Below, in pieces: positions 1-8,105 of a DNA stretch of 64,000 nt. Source of the DNA: Pontibacter indicus (GTDB lineage: Bacteria; Bacteroidota; Bacteroidia; Cytophagales; Hymenobacteraceae); the NCBI RefSeq assembly GCF_900156345.1, contig NZ_FTPP01000002.1, positions 744,001-808,000 on the forward strand, read 5' to 3'. The notes below the pieces were generated by a model. It was not told where the DNA came from. It did not search any database and saw only the letters and a list, made by a program, of their open reading frames with translations. Every line of letters begins with the position of its first letter. Position 1 is the first letter of the stretch. The position numbers and the translations under genes are program-made.

Positions 1-658
1 GCACACGGCAGTCCTCGAAGATCAGCTCCGTGGTCTCGGAGGCACGCATACCCAGTTTGTCTTCCTTGCGGCCTGCGCTGAAGCCCGGCGTGCCTTTCTC
101 GATGATGAAGGCCGTCATGCCATGGGAGTCACCCACATCTCCGGTGCGCACGATCACCACTGCCACGTTGCCGGTTTTGCCGTGCGTGATGAAGTTCTTG
201 GCGCCGTTTATCACGTAGTAGTCGCCGTCCTGCACAGCTACGGTGCGCATGTTGCCGGCGTCAGAACCTGTGTTAGGCTCGGTCAGGCCCCAGGCACCGA
301 TCCACTCGGCAGTAGCCAGTTTAGGCAGGTATTGTTTCTTTTGCGCCTCGTTACCGAATTGCAGGATATGGCCGGTGCAAAGCGAGTTGTGCGCCGCTAT
401 CGACAGGCCAATGGAGCCGTCGATCTTGGAAAGCTCCGCGATGGCAGTTACATACTCCAGGTAGCCAAAGCCGGATCCACCGTACTCAGTCGGTACCAGC
501 ACACCCATCAGGCCCAGCTCGCCGAGCTTCTTGAACACTTCCACCGGAAACTCCTGACTCTCGTCCCACTCCATCATTTTTGGTTTGATGTGCTTGGCTC
601 CGAAGTCACGGATCATATCGGCAATCATGCGCTGGTTTTCTGTGTAGTTAAATTCCAT
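1..658 (-). CDS. Acyl-CoA dehydrogenase (C-terminus cut by window start)
   Basis: The frame reads from an ATG at 658 on the minus strand to the window edge, giving 219 residues of a family usually near 380-390. The N-terminal helical domain is followed by the FAD/substrate region with WGLTEPNTGSDAGN and by the segment KLGMRASETTELIFEDC, both typical of flavin-dependent acyl-CoA dehydrogenases that oxidise acyl-CoA to enoyl-CoA and pass electrons to ETF. The catalytic glutamate region lies outside the window, so the chain-length class cannot be judged. A near-perfect promoter lies about 60 bases upstream. Confidence 0.93.
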   Translation of the reverse strand, partial: MEFNYTENQRMIADMIRDFGAKHIKPKMMEWDESQEFPVEVFKKLGELGLMGVLVPTEYGGSGFGYLEYVTAIAELSKIDGSIGLSIAAHNSLCTGHILQFGNEAQKKQYLPKLATAEWIGAWGLTEPNTGSDAGNMRTVAVQDGDYYVINGAKNFITHGKTGNVAVVIVRTGDVGDSHGMTAFIIEKGTPGFSAGRKEDKLGMRASETTELIFEDCRV

Positions 659-983
659 TTAAGTTTTGTTGTTGTTAAGTCGCGTGTATTTAACTGATAA
701 ACGAATAAAGGGTTTACAAAGCTAACCAAATTAGCCTGATTGGCAAATTCGGAGTTTTAGTTTGATTTACTTAATGTTTGAACGTAGACCATTGAGGTTA
801 TAAGGCGAATTTAGTATCGGATAGAAACTAGTCTTTTGGAGGTTTCGCTTTGTCGCCTTATAATAAAACCAAACGGCTGCGTTTATTTTGATAGCGTATA
901 TTATTTGCGTTATTTTGATGTTGCGTTGCCGTGTTTGGCAACGTTTGTGTTTTGTGCCGTGTACATACGGTTGAATTGAGCAA
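659..983. other. 325-base divergent intergenic region
   Basis: It separates the minus-strand acyl-CoA dehydrogenase from the plus-strand PHP phosphatase. It holds the dehydrogenase promoter (717-747) and a 7-base inverted repeat, CGTTGCC/GGCAACG with a 6-base spacer, at 924-943, which lies 40 bases before the phosphatase start and could be an operator or a leader hairpin. I see no convincing consensus promoter on the plus strand; imperfect versions with three bases between TA and TTTG occur near 773-781 and 899-907. No small gene is evident. Confidence 0.5.
717..747 (-). promoter_or_regulatory. Bacteroidota-type promoter of the acyl-CoA dehydrogenase gene
   Basis: Read on the minus strand, TTTG (747-744) and TAGCTTTG (724-717) are separated by exactly 19 bases. 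This matches the Bacteroidota sigma-A consensus TTTG-N19-TAnnTTTG. Confidence 0.75.
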
Positions 984-1730
984 ATGATAAAGTTTTTCCA
1001 GAATCTGTTTGGCAAGGAGGAAGTGCAGGTGGCGTCGCTGAGTGTACTCGGCGTGGACATGCACTCGCACATTCTGCCAGGTATAGACGACGGCGCCGCC
1101 ACCGTGGAGCAGTCGCTGGAACTCGTGCGCGGCATGCAGGAGCTCGGTTACCGCAAGCTGATCATGACGCCCCACATCATGAGCGATTTCTACCGCAACA
1201 CGCCCGAGATCATTCGCATGCAGCTGAAAGTGCTGCAGGATGCCGTTACAGCCGAAGGGATAGACATGGAGCTGGCCTGCGCCGCCGAGCACTACCTGGA
1301 CGAGGCCCTGCTGCAGAAGCTGGAGGACAACGAGGAGTTGCTCACGTTCGGCGACAACTACCTGCTGTTCGAGACCTCTTTCCTGAACGAGCCGCTCAAC
1401 CTGCGCGAAGCCATTTTCCGGATGCAGTCGCTGGGCTACAAGCCGGTGCTGGCCCATCCCGAGCGCTATACCTATTTTTATGGCAAGTTCAATGACCTGG
1501 TGAGCCTGCGGGAGCAAGGGGTACTCTTGCAGCCCAACCTAAACTCGCTTACCGGTTATTACTCGCCGGGCGCCAAAATGATCATCGAAAAACTGATCGA
1601 CGCCGGGCTGGTTGATTTTCTGGGCTCCGATGCACACAGCCTGAAGCACATTGCCAACCTCCAAAAAGTACTTTGCTCGAAGTACCTGGTCAAGGCGCTG
1701 GAGCTTCCACTACTCAACAGTAAACTATAA
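984..1730 (+). CDS. CpsB/YwqE-type PHP-domain tyrosine-protein phosphatase
   Basis: A 248-residue PHP metallophosphatase of the CpsB/CapC/YwqE family. These manganese-dependent enzymes dephosphorylate tyrosine kinases that control capsule or exopolysaccharide chain length. Metal-binding signatures are visible: DMHSHILPGIDDG at about residues 25-37, MTPH in the second motif, LAHPERY, and FLGSDAHS near residue 214. The length fits the family (about 240-255). No kinase or polysaccharide export genes adjoin it here, so the partner is unknown. The enzyme family is clear; a capsule role is inferred. Confidence 0.9.
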   Translation: MIKFFQNLFGKEEVQVASLSVLGVDMHSHILPGIDDGAATVEQSLELVRGMQELGYRKLIMTPHIMSDFYRNTPEIIRMQLKVLQDAVTAEGIDMELACAAEHYLDEALLQKLEDNEELLTFGDNYLLFETSFLNEPLNLREAIFRMQSLGYKPVLAHPERYTYFYGKFNDLVSLREQGVLLQPNLNSLTGYYSPGAKMIIEKLIDAGLVDFLGSDAHSLKHIANLQKVLCSKYLVKALELPLLNSKL

Positions 1731-1752
1731 TTCCATCATCTCCCCTATACCT

Positions 1753-2763
1753 ATGGCCACGGTTTTTGTGACAGGCGGCAGCGGCCTGATTGGCAGCTAT
1801 CTGATACCGGCACTCGTCGCGCAGGGCCACCGGGTGCGTGCGCTATACCGGGGCCAGGTGCCAGCCATTGCGCAGGCCGACCAGGTGGAGTGGGTAGAAG
1901 GCGATATACTGGACATAGCCTTGCTGCGGAGAGCCCTGCAGGGAGTGGGGTATGTGTTCCATTGCGCCGGCCTGGTGTCGTATGCGCCTCAGGATGCCGA
2001 ACTGCTGCAGCAGGTGAATGTAGAAGGTACGGCCAACATCGTAGATGCCTGCCTGGAAGCGGATGAGGAGATCAAGCTGTGCCATGTCAGCTCCATTGCC
2101 GCCATTGGCCGCAACAAAGAGGCCACTGTGCTCAACGAAAACAGCAAGTGGGATGCCGGGGAGAAGCAATCAGCCTACGCCGAGTCGAAGCATTACGGCG
2201 AAGTGGAGGTATGGCGCGGTATAGCCGAAGGGCTGCAGGCCGTGATCGTGAACCCCTCGGTAGTGTTGGGCCCAGCCGACTGGAACCGCAGCAGCACCCG
2301 CCTGTTCAAGTATGTGTACCAGCAGCGCCCGTTCTACACGCCGGGCAGCGCCAATTTTGTGGATGTGCGCGATGTGGTGGAGGCCATGCTGCGCCTGACC
2401 TTCTCGGATGTTTCCGGCGAAAGGTTTATCTTGAATGCCGGGCAGCTTACCTATAAAGAATTCTTTGCGGAGGCCGCCCGTGGTTTCGGCAAAAAGGCGC
2501 CTTCCTTCAAAGTTTCGCCTGGTCTGGCCGAGGTGGTTTGGCGACTGGAGCATGCCCGCGCCTGGCTGACGGGAGGGCGACCGCTCATCACAAAAGACAC
2601 CGCCCGCGTGGCCGCCAAAAGCCACGTGTTCGACAACCAGAAAGTACGTAAAACAACAGGTATGGAGTTCAGGTCACTGGCTGAAACCATTGCCTGGACG
2701 TGTCAGGGTTTGCTGCAAATAACACGGAATCAGAGAGGTCAGGAACTGACGCGCGCAAACTAA
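1753..2763 (+). CDS. NAD-dependent epimerase/dehydratase (extended SDR)
   Basis: A 336-residue extended short-chain dehydrogenase. The N-terminal Rossmann motif is VTGGSGLIGSYL (TGGxGxIG type), followed by the SSIAAIG strand and a YAESKHYGE segment carrying the catalytic Tyr-x-x-x-Lys. The open frame extends upstream to 1651, but the ATG at 1753 puts the Rossmann strand at residue 4, as is usual, and avoids a long overlap with the phosphatase gene. It follows that gene by 22 bases and is probably co-transcribed. The family covers nucleotide-sugar epimerases and dihydroflavonol-reductase-like enzymes, so the substrate is not predicted. Confidence 0.88.
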   Translation: MATVFVTGGSGLIGSYLIPALVAQGHRVRALYRGQVPAIAQADQVEWVEGDILDIALLRRALQGVGYVFHCAGLVSYAPQDAELLQQVNVEGTANIVDACLEADEEIKLCHVSSIAAIGRNKEATVLNENSKWDAGEKQSAYAESKHYGEVEVWRGIAEGLQAVIVNPSVVLGPADWNRSSTRLFKYVYQQRPFYTPGSANFVDVRDVVEAMLRLTFSDVSGERFILNAGQLTYKEFFAEAARGFGKKAPSFKVSPGLAEVVWRLEHARAWLTGGRPLITKDTARVAAKSHVFDNQKVRKTTGMEFRSLAETIAWTCQGLLQITRNQRGQELTRAN

Positions 2764-2831
2764 ACTATTTGCAGTTTATAAATGTAGTTAAAAGACAAGA
2801 ACTGCCTTTTGCAGTTTGTGGGATATAGGAG

Positions 2832-4229
2832 ATGAAAGAGAATTTTGACGAGCACAGCGAGGATTCCGAACTGATCATCCGGTTCGAACAGATGCTGGGA
2901 ACAAACGAGACCGTTTTTTTTGACCTGACCGATTTTGAATATATCATTGACCACTATACCGCTAACTTTGACTATAAGAAGGCGTTGCTGGCCTGTGAAT
3001 CCGCTATAGCACAATATCCTTTCTCGACCGGGCTTCAGATAGACAAAGCGCAGCTGCTGGCCATGTCCGGCAACTTCGATGATGCCATGGTGCTCATCGA
3101 CCAGGTGGCCGAGGTGGAGCCGCAGAACCCGGACGTACTGTTGACCCGGGGCATTATCTATACACAGCGCGGCGAGTACCGCAATGCCGTAGACCATTTC
3201 AAAAAAGCCCTGGCCTTTGCCGAGGACCGCGACGATATTTACTTTAACATTGGCCTGACCTACCAAAGCTGGGGCAAGTTCAGTTCGGCTGTGAAGTACT
3301 ACAAGAAGTGCATTGAACTGAACGTGGAGAACGAGGCTGCCATGCAGGAGATCATCTACTGTATGGAGATCACGGGTTCCATGCGCGAGGAGCTGCCGTT
3401 CTTTCAGGCTTTTGTCGACAAGGACCCTTACTCGCATGTGGCCTGGTTTAACCTCGGCAACGTGTACAACAAGCTGGGCTCATACGAAAAGGCTATCGCC
3501 GCCTACGACTACGCTACCATCATCAAGCCCGATTTTATCACGGCTTACAACAACATGGCCAATGCCTACGTGTTCATCGGGGAGTATACCAAAGCCATCG
3601 AGGCTTTTAACGGCATGCTGGAGCACGGTTCGCCGTCGGCAGAGGTGTTCTGCAACATAGGCGAGTGCTACGAGAAGATGCAGCAGTGGGACCTGTCGCG
3701 CCGCTATTACCAGAAGGCCATTGACCTGGACCCGGAGATGGACGAGGCCTGGTTTGGCATAGGCGTGGTGCTGGATGCGCAGGGCAAGTGGTATGAGTCG
3801 GTGCACTTCTTCAAGAAGGCCGTCACACTCTATGACGACAGCGTGGACTATTGGGTGGCGCTCGCCTCGGCCGAGTACCATGTGGGCCATGTGGTGTCGG
3901 CGCTGGAAAGCTATGCGCGTGCCGCCGAAATTCAGCCGGAGGACAAAGACATCTACCTCAACTGGTCGATCATCCTGTATGAGCAGGGAAATTTCGACGA
4001 GGCGACAGAAATTATTTTAAATGCGATAGAGCTGCAGCCTGACGAAGCAGAGCTGTATTACAGGGCCTGTGCCTACATGCTTTCGGCAGGAAAATACCGC
4101 GAAGCATACAATTATCTGGAAAATGCTTTAATTTTGGACTTCGAAAAACATAAGCTGTTGTTCGAGTTCTTCCCTGAGCTTGAGTCTCAGCGCGCATTAT
4201 CCCGATTAATTGACCAATATCGCAAATAA
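2832..4229 (+). CDS. Tetratricopeptide repeat protein
   Basis: A 465-residue protein built almost wholly of TPR units, visible as repeated patterns such as AWFNLGNVYNKLGSYEKAI, AYNNMANAYVFIGEYTKAI and AWFGIGVVLDAQGKWYESV, about eleven in a row. There is no signal peptide or membrane segment, so it is probably a cytoplasmic scaffold. Its stop codon overlaps the start of the next gene (TAATG, sharing base 4229), which suggests translational coupling with the phosphosulfolactate synthase. Its partner proteins cannot be told from sequence. Confidence 0.9.
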   Translation: MKENFDEHSEDSELIIRFEQMLGTNETVFFDLTDFEYIIDHYTANFDYKKALLACESAIAQYPFSTGLQIDKAQLLAMSGNFDDAMVLIDQVAEVEPQNPDVLLTRGIIYTQRGEYRNAVDHFKKALAFAEDRDDIYFNIGLTYQSWGKFSSAVKYYKKCIELNVENEAAMQEIIYCMEITGSMREELPFFQAFVDKDPYSHVAWFNLGNVYNKLGSYEKAIAAYDYATIIKPDFITAYNNMANAYVFIGEYTKAIEAFNGMLEHGSPSAEVFCNIGECYEKMQQWDLSRRYYQKAIDLDPEMDEAWFGIGVVLDAQGKWYESVHFFKKAVTLYDDSVDYWVALASAEYHVGHVVSALESYARAAEIQPEDKDIYLNWSIILYEQGNFDEATEIILNAIELQPDEAELYYRACAYMLSAGKYREAYNYLENALILDFEKHKLLFEFFPELESQRALSRLIDQYRK

Positions 4230-5017
4230 TGAACAACAACTATATTCTGAACGGCCTGCCAGAGCGTGAGGTGAAGCCGCGTGAGCGTGGTTTTACCATG
4301 GCCATGGACAAAGGCCTGAGCGTGCGCGAAGTAGAAGACTTTCTGGACGTAGCCGGAGAGTACGTAGACATCGTGAAACTGGGCTGGGCTACCTCCTATG
4401 TGGTGCCTAACCTGCAGCGCAAACTGGACGCCTACCGCGCGGCCGGTATACCTGTTTATTTCGGAGGCACGCTGTTCGAGGCCTTCATCGCCCGCAACCA
4501 GTTCGATGACTACCGTCGTGTGCTGGACAAGTACAACATGACGTTTGCTGAAGTGTCGGACGGCTCGCTGGAGATGAACCACGAGAAAAAGTGCGGTTAC
4601 ATCCAGACACTGGCTGAACAGGTGACGGTGCTTTCAGAAGTTGGCTCCAAGGACGCCGAGAAGATCATCCCGCCTTACATGTGGATCAGGCTGATGAAAG
4701 CTGAACTGGAAGCTGGCGCCTGGAAAGTAATTGGTGAGGCCCGTGAGGGTGGTAACGTAGGTTTGTTTCGCTCTACAGGGGAGGTGCGCAGCGGTCTGGT
4801 AGAAGAGATTCTGACGCAGGTCCCGTTTGAGAAAATTCTGTGGGAGGCCCCGCAGAAAGCACAGCAGGTATGGTTCATTAAGCTGCTGGGCGCCAACGTG
4901 AACCTGGGTAACATTGCACCAAATGAGGTAATTCCGCTCGAGACGATCCGCCTGGGCCTGCGTGGCGACACGTTCACGCACTTCCTCAACAACGGACAGC
5001 CTATCATAGACGCTTAG
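4229..5017 (+). CDS. Phosphosulfolactate synthase (ComA family)
   Basis: A 262-residue ComA-family TIM-barrel protein. In archaea ComA adds sulfite to phosphoenolpyruvate to make (2R)-phospho-3-sulfolactate, the first step of coenzyme M synthesis; Bacillus YitD makes sulfolactate for spores. Family hallmarks include KPRERGFTMAMDKGLS near the N-terminus, VDIVKLGWATSYV, and the acidic ends of barrel strands in EVSDGSLEM. No comB or comC homologue is in the window. A role in making sulfonated lipids or sulfolactate is a guess. The gene overlaps the TPR gene by one base and is followed by a strong terminator. Confidence 0.87.
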   Translation: MNNNYILNGLPEREVKPRERGFTMAMDKGLSVREVEDFLDVAGEYVDIVKLGWATSYVVPNLQRKLDAYRAAGIPVYFGGTLFEAFIARNQFDDYRRVLDKYNMTFAEVSDGSLEMNHEKKCGYIQTLAEQVTVLSEVGSKDAEKIIPPYMWIRLMKAELEAGAWKVIGEAREGGNVGLFRSTGEVRSGLVEEILTQVPFEKILWEAPQKAQQVWFIKLLGANVNLGNIAPNEVIPLETIRLGLRGDTFTHFLNNGQPIIDA

Positions 5018-5032
5018 TATAAGACAGATAAA

Positions 5033-5071
5033 GAAAATTGCCCATCGGTTATTCCGACGGGCAATTTTTTT
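5033..5071 (+). terminator. Intrinsic terminator after the phosphosulfolactate synthase gene
   Basis: ATTGCCCATCGG (5037-5048) pairs with CCGACGGGCAAT (5054-5065) with one mismatch and is followed by six T residues. Confidence 0.88.
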
Positions 5072-5105
5072 GTACGACACCATTCCTATAATCCGTGTAG
5101 AAAGT

Positions 5106-6050
5106 ATGAAACGACGATCATTGAAAGAACACCTGCTGCTGTATTTGAAAGGTATGAGCATGGGCGCTGCAGACGTAGTGCCTGGGGTGTCCGGGGGAAC
5201 CATCGCCTTTATATCCGGTATTTACGAAGAGCTGCTGAACTCCATCCGCTCCGTGAACGGGGAGGCTTTGCGTCTCATCTCCAAATTCGATCTCAAAGGC
5301 TTCTGGAAGCACATCAACGGAAGCTTTCTGGTGGTGCTGTTGGCAGGTATCCTGACTTCCATCCTGACACTTTCCAACCTGGTGGTCTACCTGCTGGCCA
5401 ATCATCCTATTCTGGTGTGGGGTTTCTTTTTTGGGCTGATCGTGGCATCGGTTGTGGTGGTGGCTAAAAAGATTACCCGCTGGCGCCCGGCTACTGTTTT
5501 GTTCGGGCTTATTGGGGCTGCCATCGCTTATTACATTACGGTGGCGGTGCCGATGCAAACACCTGAGGCACTCTGGTTTATCTTTGTGGCGGGCGCCATT
5601 GCCATTTGCGCCATGATCCTGCCCGGCATTTCAGGTAGTTTCCTGCTGCTGCTCATGGCCAAGTATGAGTTCATTATGAATGCGCTGAAAGAGCTCAAGT
5701 TCGACATCATCCTGGTGTTTGGGGTGGGCTGCGTGACGGGCCTATTGGCTTTTTCGCATGTGCTCAACTGGATGCTTAAAAAGTACCACAATGTGACTGT
5801 GGCGCTGCTGACTGGCTTTATGCTGGGTTCGCTGAACAAGGTATGGCCCTGGAAGAAAACACTCGAAACATACACCGACCGTCACGGCGAGGTGAAGCCG
5901 CTCCTGCAGGAAAACATACTGCCGGGTGAGTATGCCCAGCTGACAGGGGAGAGCTCATACCTGCTCTACACGGTGCTGCTGGCTGTTTTCGGATTCTTGG
6001 TTGTATACCTGCTCGATCGTCTGGCTGACCAGCCTGCTGGCAAGGTATAG
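5106..6050 (+). CDS. DUF368 polyprenyl-phosphate transporter (PopT-like)
   Basis: A 314-residue polytopic membrane protein of the DUF368 family. The N-terminal signature GAADVVPGVSGGTIAFI is repeated in weaker form as AMILPGISGSFLLLLM, the internal duplication typical of this family. Members recycle undecaprenyl phosphate across the cytoplasmic membrane for wall and surface-glycan synthesis. I chose the ATG at 5106 rather than 5070, because the earlier start lies in the terminator T tract and would add twelve residues before the basic MKRRSLKEH start. About eight membrane segments are visible. Confidence 0.88.
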   Translation: MKRRSLKEHLLLYLKGMSMGAADVVPGVSGGTIAFISGIYEELLNSIRSVNGEALRLISKFDLKGFWKHINGSFLVVLLAGILTSILTLSNLVVYLLANHPILVWGFFFGLIVASVVVVAKKITRWRPATVLFGLIGAAIAYYITVAVPMQTPEALWFIFVAGAIAICAMILPGISGSFLLLLMAKYEFIMNALKELKFDIILVFGVGCVTGLLAFSHVLNWMLKKYHNVTVALLTGFMLGSLNKVWPWKKTLETYTDRHGEVKPLLQENILPGEYAQLTGESSYLLYTVLLAVFGFLVVYLLDRLADQPAGKV

Positions 6051-6072
6051 CAACCCCTAAATCTGAAAAGGC

Positions 6073-6819
6073 ATGCGTAAATTCGGACTCATCGGCAAAA
6101 AGCTGGGGCACTCTTTTTCGAAACGCTACTTCACGGAGAAGTTCGCGCGGGAAGGTATAGCCGATGCGGCCTATGAGCTATACGAGCTGCCCAATATAGC
6201 TGACTTCCCGGATTTGCTAACCAGCGAGCCTGAACTGGTCGGACTGAACGTGACAGTGCCCTACAAAGAAGCCGTTATACCTTATCTGCACGGGTTGGAC
6301 GAGAGCGCTGCCCGCATTGGCGCTGTGAACACCATCAGAATAGAAAACGGCAGTACCAAAGGCTACAACACCGACTTCATAGGCTTCCGGGATACACTAC
6401 AGCAGTTTTATCCGGTAGGTGAAAGCGCTCAAGCCTTGGTGCTGGGAACGGGCGGCGCGGCCAAAGCCGTGTGGACTGCCTTGGAGGAGCTGGCCATACC
6501 TTACACCTCCGTCTCCCGAAACCCTGCTCAGAATCAGCTGCATTACGAGTCCATAACACCGGATGTGCTACAAGCCTATACCTTGATTATCAATACGACA
6601 CCACTCGGTATGGCCCCAGACACAACAAGCGTTCCAGCTATACCTTACGAAGCCCTGACACCAGGCCATTATCTCTACGACTTGGTTTACAACCCCGAAG
6701 AAACCCTGTTCCTGCAAAGGGGCCGTCTGGCGGGAGCGCAAACCATCAATGGCTTGCCCATGCTCTATGCACAGGCCGATGCCGCCTGGGAGATCTGGAC
6801 CAACGAGCGTCACAGATAA
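6073..6819 (+). CDS. aroE: Shikimate dehydrogenase
   Basis: A 248-residue AroE that reduces 3-dehydroshikimate to shikimate with NADPH in the aromatic amino acid pathway. Visible motifs are GKKLGHSFSKRYF at the N-terminus for shikimate binding, GLNVTVPYKE with the catalytic lysine, NTDFIGF, and the dinucleotide loop VLGTGGAAKAV near residue 125. The length is slightly short of the usual 270 or so, as in other Bacteroidota AroE proteins. It begins 22 bases after the DUF368 gene and may share its transcript. Confidence 0.94.
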   Translation: MRKFGLIGKKLGHSFSKRYFTEKFAREGIADAAYELYELPNIADFPDLLTSEPELVGLNVTVPYKEAVIPYLHGLDESAARIGAVNTIRIENGSTKGYNTDFIGFRDTLQQFYPVGESAQALVLGTGGAAKAVWTALEELAIPYTSVSRNPAQNQLHYESITPDVLQAYTLIINTTPLGMAPDTTSVPAIPYEALTPGHYLYDLVYNPEETLFLQRGRLAGAQTINGLPMLYAQADAAWEIWTNERHR

Positions 6820-6907
6820 AATATTGCGTATATTTTATGTTATTATGAAACTTTCTGGTGGGGCTGCTGCGTAAGGAGAGGTAAATCACCCCTTTAGCCT
6901 GACACCC

Positions 6908-7309
6908 ATGATGCAGTTGACCTACCTTCGCCAGAAAGCGCATGAGATAAATGCTGAGATTTACGCCCTATACCTGGCTGCCCGTCACCCGGAGGTAAGG
7001 TGGTATGTGCCGCTCTTGCTGGCCTTTGTCATTGGGTACGCTGTTTCTCCCATCGATCTGATTCCTGACTTGGTGCCGGTCTTCGGTTTCCTGGATGACG
7101 TGGTGTTGGTGGTGCTGGGGATACACACGGCTTATCAGCTGGTTTCGAAAAACATTCTGGGGCAAGCGCGGCTGCAGGCCTACGAGGTACTGAGCCACGA
7201 TGGCGAAGGCTCCGCCGGCGCTTACCAGATCATTGGCTATACCTGGGTGCTGATCGCGGCCCTTTTCGCCATCATGCTCTACAAACTTCTGTTCCTGACA
7301 GTGCTCTAA
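6908..7309 (+). CDS. DUF1232 (YkvA-type) small membrane protein
   Basis: A 133-residue protein with the DUF1232 signature SPIDLIPDLVPVFGFLDD in its middle, preceded by one hydrophobic stretch (VPLLLAFVIGYAV) and followed by a C-terminal one (VLIAALFAIMLYKLLF). DUF1232 proteins are small, widespread and of unknown function. Two adjacent ATG codons (6908 and 6911) could both serve as start. It lies 88 bases after aroE and ends at a terminator. Confidence 0.85.
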   Translation: MMQLTYLRQKAHEINAEIYALYLAARHPEVRWYVPLLLAFVIGYAVSPIDLIPDLVPVFGFLDDVVLVVLGIHTAYQLVSKNILGQARLQAYEVLSHDGEGSAGAYQIIGYTWVLIAALFAIMLYKLLFLTVL

Positions 7310-7339
7310 GACTTCTCTCACCTTAAAACAAACCCGGCG

Positions 7340-7373
7340 AAGGCCTTTCCAATTGGAGAGGCCTTTGTTGTTT
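7340..7373 (+). terminator. Intrinsic terminator after the DUF1232 gene
   Basis: AGGCCTTTCC (7341-7350) pairs with GGAGAGGCCT (7355-7364) with one mismatch, followed by a T-rich tail. Confidence 0.75.
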
Positions 7374-7471
7374 ACACGCTATTTTATATTGTTAGAAAAA
7401 TTAATATCAATATATTTACTGTGCAATTGTAGTAAATGCCCACCGGCCACGAACAAATATTTTTTTGTGCT

Positions 7472-7501
7472 TGCAACCATTGCCTCGCTATGGGAATCAT
7501 A
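7472..7501 (+). promoter_or_regulatory. Putative ECF-type promoter of the sigma factor gene (site A)
   Basis: TGCAACC (7472-7478) and GAATCATA (7494-7501) are 15 bases apart. The same two blocks at the same spacing occur upstream of the small lipoprotein gene at 9886 (site B). Spacing and position fit an ECF sigma -35/-10 pair and suggest autoregulation by the sigma factor encoded 26 bases downstream. This is inference from two matching sites. Confidence 0.55.
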
Positions 7502-7526
7502 GGAGTGAAGCTAAAAGGAAAGGCGT

Positions 7527-8105
7527 TTGAAGCTTTTTACAAAACCTAAGTCAGAAGAGGATAAACTCATAGAGGGATGCGTGGCCGGCAAGCGGGACAT
7601 GCAGCGAATGCTCTATGACCTTTATTCGCGCAAGATGATGGCGGTTTGTATGCGCTACGCCCCCACCAGCTTCGAGGCAGAGGATATCATGCAGGAAGGA
7701 TTCGTGAAAGTGTTTGCTAATATTCAGAATTTTAAGCGGGACTGTCCGCTGGAGTTTTGGGTGCGACGCATCATGATCAACACCGCCCTGAAGCAGCTGC
7801 GGCAGAAGTCGCTCATGACCGTTTCACATGAAACCGAGGAGGCGGGCAATATTGCGTCAACGGACGTCAACCTGACAGGCTACTCCATGGACGAACTGCT
7901 CGGCATGATCCAAAGCCTCGCTCCGCGTTACCGCATGGTGTTCAACCTGTACGCCATCGAGGGTTACAATCACAAAGAAATAGGGGAGATGCTCGGCATT
8001 TCCGAAGGTACATCCAAATCACAGTATTCACGCGCCAGAGCCATCCTGCAAGGTATGCTCGAGCGCCAGGATAAAACATATCAAGAGCATGTCATCAGCC
8101 AATAA
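7527..8105 (+). CDS. ECF RNA polymerase sigma factor
   Basis: A 192-residue ECF sigma factor. Region 2 contains YDLYSRKMMAVCMRYA and the core-binding, -10-binding helix EAEDIMQEGFVKVF; region 4 is a helix-turn-helix around GYNHKEIGEMLGISEGTSK. A TTG codon at 7527 is the likely start, with AAGGAAAGG just upstream, because the next in-frame ATG (residue 25) would remove the beginning of region 2. The gene overlaps the following membrane-anchored barrel protein by 17 bases, so sigma and presumed regulator are probably coupled. Confidence 0.92.
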   Translation: MKLFTKPKSEEDKLIEGCVAGKRDMQRMLYDLYSRKMMAVCMRYAPTSFEAEDIMQEGFVKVFANIQNFKRDCPLEFWVRRIMINTALKQLRQKSLMTVSHETEEAGNIASTDVNLTGYSMDELLGMIQSLAPRYRMVFNLYAIEGYNHKEIGEMLGISEGTSKSQYSRARAILQGMLERQDKTYQEHVISQ

